A DNA stretch of 64,000 bases, taken from assembly GCA_009829735.1 (NCBI GenBank), contig CM020619.1:14685777-14749776 (forward strand), read 5' to 3'. This document shows positions 8,546-18,039 of this stretch, piece after piece. The position numbers were made by a program, and so were the translations under genes. Under the pieces are notes generated by a model. It worked only from the letters and a program-made list of their open reading frames with translations, had not been told where the DNA came from and did not search any database. This DNA is from Pyropia yezoensis. Taxonomy: Eukaryota; Rhodophyta; Bangiophyceae; Bangiales; Bangiaceae. The stretch's first letter is position 1. Every line of letters begins with the position of its first letter.

Positions 8546-9560
8546 CGGCCGTTCCGCTGCCGGCGGCTGTGCCGCTGCCGGTGGCCTCCCCGCTCACTTT
8601 CCTGACAGCCACGGCCCTTCCGGCGGCCGCCCCGCTGCCGGCTACCGCCCCCCTGCAGCTGACCGCCCCCTTCCCACCCGATCATTCCGCTTTCGGTGGC
8701 CGCCCTCCCTCCGGCGGCCGGCCCTCGGCTGGCGGTCTCCTCTCGCCCGCCCCCCTGCCGGACACCTCCCGGCCGGCGGCCGCCCCGCTTCTTGTTGCTG
8801 ACCCGCTACCGGTGGTCGCTGCGCTGCCGGCGACGGCCCGCCTGCTCGCATCCACCGCCCTTCCAGCCACCACCGGGCGGCCCCGCTGACGGCGGTGGCC
8901 CCTCTGCCGGCGTTCGCCCTCTGGCTGCCCCCCTTCCGCCCAACCCCTTCCGGCGGCCGCCCCGCTGCTGGCGGCCACCGTCCTGCTGACTGGCACCCCC
9001 CTGCCGGCCATGATCGGGTGGCCCCACTGCCGGCTGCGGCCCAGCTGCCGCTGGCGGTTCCGCCGCCATCGGCTGCCTTCTGGCCAACCCCCTAGCCGCC
9101 AACTCAGGCCGACGGCCGCCCCACGGCTGGCGACCGCCCCCCGGCCGGCGACGGGCACTCGACCTTAGGCGCTCCAAAGCAGTCGACAGTCTCCCTGCTG
9201 GCGGCCTCCCAGCCGGCGTCCGGCCCTCTCTTCCGGTGGTCGCCCCTCTGTCGGCGATAGTTCCCCTGCCGGCGGCCGCCCCCCTGTCGGCCAACACCGG
9301 GCGGCCCCGCTGCCGGCGGCGACCCCGCTGCCGGCGGGCGCCCCCCCCCCCGAGGGCCGCCCAGCCACCGGTGGCCGCCCGCTTCCCGGCGCCCGCCACA
9401 ATGCCGTCTCCCGCCCCTCTGCCCGCTGTCGCTCGCCTGCGGGCGAACGCCCCCGTGCAACGACGCCCTCTCTGCGGCAGCCACCACCCCTCTTCCGCCG
9501 GCACACTCCCTCTTCGTCGGCCACCTTCCATGTTCAGGCCTCGCTTTCTATGCAGGGATC
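8546..9560. repeat. GC-rich degenerate repeat field
   Basis: About 1 kb of irregular repeats of a core like GCTGCCGGCGGCCGCC, spaced roughly 20-40 bases. All frames are open on both strands because of composition, and no domain is visible. I see no gene. Confidence 0.6.
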
Positions 9561-9615
9561 CCCTCACAGTATGTCATGTGCTGGGAAGGGATCGGTGCAA
9601 CGAAAACAGAATAGA

Positions 9616-10070
9616 TATTGCAGTTCTCCCAATTTTGTCCCATGTGGACAAGAGCAAGAGCAAACTGTGTTTGACCAATGATATGACTCAGATGCTGCCT
9701 CTCTGGCCAATGACTGCTCTGTATGAGTGTCCGTTGTTGTACGAACAGTGTGATCGGGGGTTCTCTCGGGATTTCTGACCACTTCGAGGGCAGAACAAGC
9801 ACCGGCTGAGCGCTTCGGACTGTTCTTGACAGAGATGACCTGAGATAAAGGGCCAACCGGCGAGATCCGATGAAAAAATAAGAGCGTTTTGACCAACCAG
9901 CGTTCGTTGCGAGAGCACTTGTGGCCATAGCCAATCATCAGGCTCTTCCGACAGACGTGTTGCAGCACGCCATTGGTCAGCCCTCTGCTGCGAGCATGCG
10001 ATTGGCCCTTGCTCTTGTACACTTGCTCTTGCTCTTGTCCACATGGGGCCGAATTCGGAAAACTGCAATA
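9616..10070. mobile_element. 455-bp foldback (MITE-like) element
   Basis: Inverted repeats of 48 bp lie at 9616-9663 and 10023-10070. They agree at 43 of 48 positions and start TATTGCAGTT on both strands, sharing the block CATGTGGACAAGAGC. The interior (about 360 bp) has lower GC than its surroundings and codes for nothing recognisable. No convincing target-site duplication is seen. This fits a non-autonomous DNA transposon or a foldback element inside GC-rich repeats. Confidence 0.6.
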
Positions 10071-10409
10071 CAAACATACAATACAGTACAATGTCATGGG
10101 GTAATGTCCCCCCTTCGGCTGGTACCATGTGGCAGAATATCTCCCCAAACTCAGCTCGCAACTGCGCCCCATGGCGGCCAACCCCCCCATTAGGGCCGGC
10201 TCTTCCCTAGCGCCGACCCGTGCCCTGTGGCTGCCTGGCAGCCGTCCGGCTCTTCTCCCCTCTACCGGCGAACTCTCCCCCACTGCAGACTTACCTCCCT
10301 TCGTTTCCTCGACCACCTCCCGTCCTCTGCGGCGGCCCTCGGCCTGCAGCGACCAATATCTATTCGTCGCGGTGCCCATCATGTAGCTCCCTTTGCCGTC
10401 GGTCATGCA

Positions 10410-11095
10410 CTACTTTTGGCGGCCACCCCCCCCGCCGCCCCGGCCACCCCCCGCTGTGGTGGCCACCCCCCCCACATGACAGCCACGCTTGCTCTTTGAC
10501 AGCCACGTCCGCTCTTTCGCCGCGACCCCCCCACTTTTGAGGCCCCGCCCCGTCTTCGGCGACCCCGCCCCCTCTTTGGCGACCACCTCCCCCAGTTTGG
10601 CGGGCACCCCCCGTTTGGCGGCTACCCTGCCCTTTGGCGGCTGCCGACACCCCCTTAGCAGCCACGCTGCGCCTATGGCGGTCACGCCCCCCTTTTGGCC
10701 GCCACCCCCTCGCTTTGCCGGCCATTCTCCCGGTGTGGCGGCCACCCCCCCCCATTTGGCGGCTGCTCCCCCCTTCGTCGGCTGCCTACGACCCTAAGCG
10801 GCCACGCCCTGCCTTTTGACGGCCATCCCCCGCTTTTTGGGCAGCCACCCTCCCCCCCTTGGCGGCCATCGGACATCGCGTCCCGCGCACCCACCCCTGA
10901 TCGCCGCTGCCCACCATTGCGGGGGCAACCCACCCCCTTCGCCACCACACCCCCCTTAGCGGCCATCTGCCATTGCGCCCCCCCCCCACTCTTTTCGCTG
11001 CTGCCCGACATTGCGTGGGCCACCTCCCCCGTCTGGCGGCCACCCCCCACCTCCTGGCTGCCACTCTCCGCCTTCTGCGGTCGGCCCATCATTGC
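10410..11095. repeat. Degenerate minisatellite-like array
   Basis: More than a dozen imperfect copies of a unit like TTTGGCGGCCACCCCCC occur every 17-40 bases. Long ORFs across it on both strands are composition artefacts. The 10071-10409 stretch before it holds nothing recognisable. Confidence 0.6.
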
Positions 11096-11110
11096 GGCGG
11101 TGACTCTAGT

Positions 11111-11800
11111 CCGGCGGTGACACGCTTGCTGTAGCAGCCCTTCCTCCCCTGCCGCTTCCCCGCCCCCTCTTCCTCCGCCACCTCACTTCTGCGGCGGCGC
11201 CCACCCACCTCCAGCCACAAATTCTCTCCGTGGCGGTGCACTGCTTGTTGCGTCGCTTGCCTTCGGCTGTGCCCCTCTTTCTTGGACGGCAACGGCTTCC
11301 CTTTGTGGTCTGCCCCCCCTGTGGCGGTCGCCCTCCCTCTTGGGCAGCCAACCCCCCGCCACGTCTTGTCACCCCCTCATTGCAGCGTCGATTTTTTTCC
11401 GGCGGTAGCACGCTCCCTGTGGCAGTCCTTGCTCCTCTGCCGCTTCCCCGCCCCCTCTTCCTCGGCCAGCTCACATCTGCGGCGGCGCCCACCCACCTCC
11501 AGCGACAAATTCTCGCCGTGGTGGTGCCCTGCTTGTTGCGTCGCTTGCCTTCGGCTATGCCCCTCTATCTTGGGCGGCGACGGCTTCCCTTTGTGGTCTA
11601 CCCCCCCTGTGGCGGGCGCCCTCCCTCTTTGGTAGCCAACACCCCGCCTTTTGCAGTCATCCCCGCATTGCTGCGGCGACTATAGCTCGGCATCAACACA
11701 CTCCCTATTGCAGTCGCTCTCCCTCTGCAGATCTCCCCCCCCTCTTTCGTGGCCACCTCCCCGCTGCGGCGGCGGATTTACTACCTGACGACCGACTTCT
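11111..11800. repeat. Tandem repeat, ~288-bp unit, two good copies and a partial third
   Basis: Copy 1 starts at 11111 (CCGGCGGTGACACGCT) and copy 2 at 11399 (CCGGCGGTAGCACGCT), an offset of 288 bp; they match closely along their length. A degenerate third copy starts near 11685. Each unit contains blocks such as CTTGTTGCGTCGCTTGCC. No coding function is apparent. Confidence 0.75.
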
Positions 11801-12610
11801 TTTGTTGGCGGCGCCGCAAGTGCTGCTGTCACCCTTCCCGCGGGCCTCGCTTCCCGACTCCTTCGGCTGGCCCCGACCGACTCCTGCGGCCGTGACCCCC
11901 ATCAACTGCCTGTCTCTCATCAAGGAAGCCTGCGTAAGTGAGGTGTACGTCAGTGGGCTGCGTCTTGGCGGCAGGGGGAGGGGGAGTGGTGGACGTAGGG
12001 GAACGGGCAGGGGACAGATGCGGCGCGTCCGTGCGTTGACGGAAAGATGCTGCGGGGGGATCGAGGGGGAGCTGTCGACTCGGGTATTGTCCATTTTCCC
12101 ACATCGTGGAGTCGGCTGGCCGCCGACGACAAAGGAAGCAGCTGGCCGCCTGCGTCTCCAGCAGCGCTGCCACGCTGCGACCTGCAAATGCCTACTCACA
12201 GCAACCAAACTGGGTTCCTCACCGCTCGTTCTTTTTTGTCTCCTTGTGCTTGGTCCTGGTGATGCGACCGTCCGTCATTGTCAGAGCACTGGAAGTCCCT
12301 CTCGCGCGCGACCAGATGCGGCGCAGTGCTCACCCCCGCACCAACTGGCCTAGCCCCTTCTTCGCTGTGTCGTCATCGCTCTTGTTCTCCGTTGCTGCCC
12401 CCTTCTCCGACTCAAGCTCCCTCTTCCTATTGTAGCTTCTCACGCCAACTCGATGTGAGAAGAAGCACACTGTACGTGCAGAGTGTGTGAGGTCAGTGGT
12501 AGCATTGAAAACTTCGTCTCGGTCGAGCTGGAGCGGGGGGATCAGCCCGGGGTGGACCAGGAGACGGCAAGGCTGTCAAGAAACATGTCCATCATGATCA
12601 AACATCTAGC
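11801..12610. other. No supported gene
   Basis: Several short ORFs overlap on both strands without recognisable domains or splice signals. This is probably the 3' flank of the gene at 12611-16079. Confidence 0.4.
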
Positions 12611-15600
12611 CTAGAGACCGTCCGCGCCCGAGCCTTCGCGGCCAGCATTGCCAGCATAGCCAGCAGATGGTGTCGCCCCTGGCACCTGACTCGCAGCCAT
12701 CATTATGTTAATAAACCAGGCCGGTGGTGCGGCGCCTGCCCAACTGCCCGCCGGTCCAACGGCAGGTCCTCCAGTCCCCGCGGAGCCACAACTTGCAGGA
12801 GCACAGACCGTCCGGAGGGCGGAGATCTCCGCCTCGAGCGCCTTTTTGCGTTGCTCCAGAAGCTGCCACTCCAGCTCCGCGATGCGGACATTGGCGACGG
12901 TAATACTCGGGGTGGCTCCCCGGCCGGCCCGGCGACGCCTCTTTGGCTGCTGGCTGGATGCGGCTGCCAACGGCGGTGGAGTTGGATTGTCTTCTCCGCC
13001 CGCCGGCATCCCTCCATCGCTTTCCCCTCCCCCACCGCACTCATCGCCTGCTCCTACGTCAGGGCTGCCCGTAGGATTCTCAGCCCTCACTTCCCCAACA
13101 ACACCACTGCCCGCCGAAGGGTGCATCTCTTGCTGTTCGCTCTCCCAACGCCGCTTCTCCCGGCGTCCCTGGGAGTTGTCGGCTCGCTCCATTGACGTGT
13201 ACGCACCGGCGGCGCGGCCGCTGTCCAGCTCGTCAGCGTCCCGCTGGTCCACAAACTCGCTGCTCGTCCTAGAAACCATTAGGGGTTGCTGCCTCCCGCA
13301 GAGCTTGTAGATCCGCTCGTGTTGAGACTCCTCCGCTTTAGTTGTCGATGAGGCGACCTCCCTCTGTAGCTGGTCTGCGTTGGAAAAAGCGGTACAAAAC
13401 GCCGGCAACAGGCGCCGCTTTCCCAGAACGCCCGCGCAGTCACGAGTCAGCTCCTGCTGAATAACCAGCGCGCGCAGCCGCTCCGCCTCCTCAATGTTGT
13501 AGCACTCCAACAGCTCTCGGAGCGTAGCACGCACCGTGACCGGCGCCCAGTCGCACACCCGATGAGCGTAGGCCTTGCAGCCAAAGAGGATGCTGCGGGC
13601 GTGCTCATCGACGGAAAACTCGTCAAACCCGACGTCTTCGAGGGCGTCGCAGAGCCCCCCGGCGAGCGACGCCGAAAAATCGAGCGTTCCCCCCACGAGC
13701 ACACCGCGCTTCATCTGCCGGACATTGTGCGTGGCCTTCTGGACTACGGAGGAGGATGGCGCTCCGTCCAGCGTGGGATCCACGACCGACAGCTGCCGCT
13801 GCACGTGCACATGCCAGGGCGCCCAGCCAGGGTTAATCTTCAGGATTTCCTGAAAAAAAAGCCAGTAGCAGGTCCGCGCGACCAGCCGCGTCGCCCGCTG
13901 GAAAAAGAAGCGCGCCAGAGTCACGCCCTTATTTTAATCGTTGCAGAGATGGCGAGCACAAAGAAATCATCGTCCTGCGCCAGCCCGAGCGCCTCCACGG
14001 TCTTTGTCGTACTCGTCCTTCTCAAGCGCCAGCACACAATCCGCACCTCGTCGCAAGTTGCTCTCAAAGAAGGCCGGGAATATGTACGCGGTCGAGTCCG
14101 ACATGATGGGGGCACAGAAGTAGGGGTCCCCCGCCACGAACGCTCGAGCCACCATGCGCGGAGCGGCGTCACGCCGCTGCCCCCACGGATTGCGCTCCGC
14201 CGCCGTCTGTCGACGGGCTTACGGCAGAGCCGTCTGCGGCACGGCGGCCACCACCGGACCATACTCCTCCGCGAGATTCGCGCGCACGTCCTCCTCCTCA
14301 GCTGCAAGCGATATGTGGTGGTTCTTCTTTACCTCCGCAGCTGTGACGAGGAGCCCACGGGTAGCGGTAGTGATAGGGGGAGGGGGTTGGGTGTGGGCGC
14401 CGACGGAGAAGATGAGAAAGCTCTCCTGCACGTCGCGCCCACCGCCTTCCGTGAGCGGCACGCCGTCGTAGATCATGCTGCTGCACACCACGCGGCACGT
14501 GAGCGCCTGCGCCTTCCCAGCGTGGGACCGGCACTTGAACCGGGATCCTGCTGCACGGATCGTCATGCATGGATGGTTTGTGCTCACCCGTGGAGGGATA
14601 TTCGTCACTTCTCTGCGATGGGTAAAAACAGGAGAAAACAATGAGAGCAATAACACAAGTACCTCGACGGCAGACATGAACACGGGATGTCAGACCTGCG
14701 CTTTCCATATCCAAAGATGATGGGTACGTCGCTGCTCGTCGTTGCCGCCATTTTTGAGGGTCCCGGCATTGCGCCGCAGCCGCAGTGCCCGTCGTCGAAG
14801 ACGATCTCTCCAGCAGGTGTACCCATATTCGCAGCAAAACGGGGCGGGGGTGAGGGCGCCGTCCCTCCGTCACGTGGGCATCCATGTACACTGAGTGTGG
14901 AAGCGTGTTGGTTGCAGCTCCAGGTCCGCCATGAATGAGTGGGTCGTGGGAGGCTGGGGACGGCACCGTCAGGCACGGCCCGATGATGATCGTTTGCTGC
15001 TGCGATGCATTCTCCTCCGAGTGTGCCGCCGGACGACCGCTGCCACCGGCCCTCCAGTACGGAAGCGGGCGCCATGGGAGCCCGGCGTTAATGGCGCCAT
15101 CGCCACTGCTGCGCTAGCCACCGTGGGTAGTGGCCACGTTGGGCGATTTGAGGCGGACTCTTGCTGCCCGCACGCCGCCCCCTCCACACCTGACGCGCCA
15201 ACTCCCCTTTCCGGTCCTCAATCCACCGCCTTCAAGACCACCCTCCCCCACCCCGCTCGCTACACAACCCTTGCCCTCAAAAACGTACCGTTCTTCGCTC
15301 AGCCACCTCTCATTGTTGGTAAAGTTTTGGATGTTAGCAAGGGAGGAGTTCTTGTGGCCGATGCGGTTGTCGCGCGAGTAGGCTGCGCACCCCAAAAACT
15401 TTCTCCCCGACGACCGGATCGTCACTACCTTGCCCTTGGGTGGAGTTGCCAAGCGCGCACACAGTACGCTTGGGCACTGCTTGTGCTGAAAGGGCACCAC
15501 GACAGAAGTGTACCGGTCCCACTCCCGTCCCAGCGCCTGCTTCTCAGTGTCCGCCAAAGCCGTCTCGGAGCTGGCCTCCGCAAACAGCCTCTCGTAGACG

Positions 15601-16079
15601 CCGTACTGGTCCGCGTCCCCTGCCTCGATAGCCGTGTGGGGCACATCCAAAACAGCGCGCGGCACGTTGGCGCAAGCGTCAATGCCTGAGCACGGGTATT
15701 TGGTCCACTCATAAGAGCAAAATCCGAAGCTGAGAGATAGTTGGCTAACCAGCTTGCGGCTCTGGCCCCCTGGCGACTTGCACGCCACGAACATCTTGGG
15801 GTTGAGGTCCTTCTCGACCGAAGCAACGGGAACCATTGTGAGAAATCCGCTTGTCGACGAGTTCGACGTCTGGGGGTAGGATGGCACCACGAGACACTCA
15901 ATCACCTTCTCCGCCGTCAGGGTGCGTTTGGCTCTCCTAGGTCCCACCTCAAGCACGGGGAACTGCAGAGGAGAGGCATCGAGTCCATCAGGAGGCAGCT
16001 CGTCCGCGCCGGTCCCTCGCGGCGCCGGCGACTGACACGCCGTAGTAGCTCCCTCCCCGCTCTCCGCCCCGGATGCCAT
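12611..16079 (-). CDS. Multi-exon orphan gene, cysteine-rich, unknown function (exons approximate)
   Basis: Read on the minus strand from an ATG at 16079. The first exon (to about 15300) holds a CPSVLC ... RKFLGCAAY pattern resembling GRF/topoisomerase-type small zinc fingers. Middle exons are separated by short introns that restore coherent frames: 14613-14662 (50 nt, GTACTT...TCGCAG) and 14177-14222 (46 nt, GTAAGC...GGGCAG). Further introns near 15297 (donor GTACGT) and 14800-14890 are likely but not fixed. The last exon (13924 to 12611, about 437 codons) ends in a basic patch and a short coiled coil. No family is recognised. A transposon-derived protein is possible given the repeats next door, but no terminal repeats are seen. 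Whether all pieces form one gene is inference. Confidence 0.5.
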
Positions 16080-17430
16080 ATTACTCAGTACCAGATGACG
16101 TCGGGGGGGCCCGTCGCCAAGCGGAGGGCGTCCACGACGGCACCACGTCTTGAATACAGTGGGTCGCACGCAAGCAAGAGGAGGCGGGAGGGCGAGGAAG
16201 GGGCGACGAGCGGGGGGACGGGCGTGGTGGTGACGACCGGGGCGGGGGTATAGACGACAGCAGGCGCTGTCACCACTTCAGGGCGTAAGTAGGGGAGCGA
16301 CGACCGGGGGCCGACCGGGGGCGGCGGCAGGGGGTCGGCGGGGGGGCGACGACGGGGGGCGGAGGATCGACGACGGCGGGCGGGGTGGATGGGGGGCGGA
16401 CTGGGTGGCGTCGACGCGGGATGGCATGACGTGGATGCCCCCCCCCCCGCTGAGAATGAGGGCCACGATGCGCGCCTCTTTTTTGGCGACCTCGGTAGGG
16501 GCGCTTGTGTTTTTGGCGCGTCCGGATGGGGTGGGGAAGGGGGGATATGCATGTTCAGGTATGGGAAAGGAGCATCAGGTAAATCAGTCGCGGTCTTCAT
16601 AATCGCTAACCTTACTTCCATCATCAGTTACTTACTTACTTGCAGCCACATACACGCTGAGAATAATGCACTTCATGGCGCTCCATCGTTCATGTCGTTC
16701 GACTTCAAGGGACCTGATGTGCCACAGCTCGCGCTGCCGCTTCCCACCGAGGATGTGCGCGGCTACAGTCTTTCTCCGTTGCTGTGACATCCTTTCTTGG
16801 GCAAGGTGTCTAGTAACCAATGCAGGTCGACCGACCTCTACGGTGCGATCAACGCATGAGTCAGCATTCGATCGTTGTCACCGACCAATCAGAGGGCGGA
16901 ATCAAGTTACAGTCCTTGGGTTTACGGTCGCCACAAAGGGTGCCTAACAATGGAGAAAGACTGTACCCTCAAGAGATCCTTGGTAACGTGAACAACTTCC
17001 GAGCTGCAAAGTTTAGCCTGCGGCACCAGCTGGGTCGAACAGCTTGTGGAGGGTACATTATGGATCTGAGAGCCCGTGAATATATCAAATATTTCTCCGT
17101 CAAGCGTCGTCCAAACACAGCCGACAGCCTGTCTGTTGCCATGCGGCTCTCCAGCCACTTGCAAGGCCGCAACGCGCGCGGCTCGGACACGTTCTTTGGA
17201 TGTGCTTGCGAATACGTGACGATGCCGTCTCGTCCCGTGTCCAAAGCCGTTCATCCAAGGACTGGTCGAAGAGCCGACGCCGTCACGAGTCGGCCATCCA
17301 AGGCTGTCTGTGGCGGGTTCAGTGTGGTCGAAGTCTCGTGAGGACTGGGAGAGGTATTGTGATTGACGAAGTCGTCTTGTGAATACCTTTCAAGTACAAA
17401 CAATACGACAGTAAGCAGGATAGTCAAAGT
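16080..17430. other. Ambiguous region, one weak ORF
   Basis: A plus-strand ORF of 173 codons (16820-17341, ATG start) and overlapping minus-strand frames of 91-110 codons occupy a stretch of more balanced base composition. None has a recognisable domain. 16085-16624 on the minus strand is a Pro-rich frame that could be leader of the gene at 12611-16079. I do not assign a gene. Confidence 0.25.
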
Positions 17431-17499
17431 CGTTAAACGACATCGTTAAAGTCGTTAAACGATCGTTAACTCGTTAAGAATTTTCTTAACGATCGTTAA
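17431..17499. repeat. Cluster of CGTTAA motifs with nested hairpins
   Basis: Six CGTTAA copies (17431, 17444, 17453, 17464, 17472, 17494) and one TTAACG (17486) lie in 69 bases. TCGTTAAGAA (17471-17480) and TTCTTAACGA (17483-17492) form a perfect 10-bp hairpin with a 2-nt loop; TTAACGATCGTTAA (17486-17499) is a perfect palindrome. This AT-rich block is unlike its surroundings. It lies between the 3' end of the gene at 18040-20583 and the weak ORF on its left; the role is unknown. Confidence 0.7.
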
Positions 17500-18039
17500 A
17501 TGCCATTCTTACTCCTCTGTCGTGACCAACGTCCTTTCAGCCTCGGCCACTTCCACTTTATCCCCACCTCCACAAACCTGGCTGCCGACATCCTCCACTC
17601 CTTTTTTCATACATACACGCTGCCGCCCACGCCCGGCCACACCGCCCATCACTCTATGCGCCGTCACACAGCACGGGTGACCCCCCTGTCTCCAGCGTCG
17701 CTCCAGTTTTCTCGTCCTCCACTTGCCGCCCAGCAGCAGCCCCCCTGATTCACCGGACACGATGCCCTTCCTGGTCGGAGCGCCTCTGCCCACGGGGAGG
17801 TCCTTTGTGTATCACCCACAAGCCAGCGTGCACGCCGCTGAGTGAACATGCTATTCCTGATGAGAACGTCTGGCTGCCTACACCGTCCCTACACTGGTGG
17901 ACCGGTTGGCGTACGGCGCGCGGGCCGCGGCGGCCGCTCCACACCCCCCCCCCCCCCCATTCTCCCCGCGCCACCGCCAGTCTCGCCCCAGCCCTCTGCC
18001 CCTTCCCGCTCAGCACTCCCTCCCACCCCCCCGCCACTC
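17500..18039. other. No gene; 3' flank of the following minus-strand gene
   Basis: Pyrimidine-rich, low-complexity sequence without recognisable coding content. Confidence 0.4.

Noticed and set aside
14520-14600. tRNA-like T-arm string GGTTCAAGTGCC on the minus strand
   Set aside because: Loop length is wrong and there is no acceptor or D-arm partner; it lies within a coding exon.
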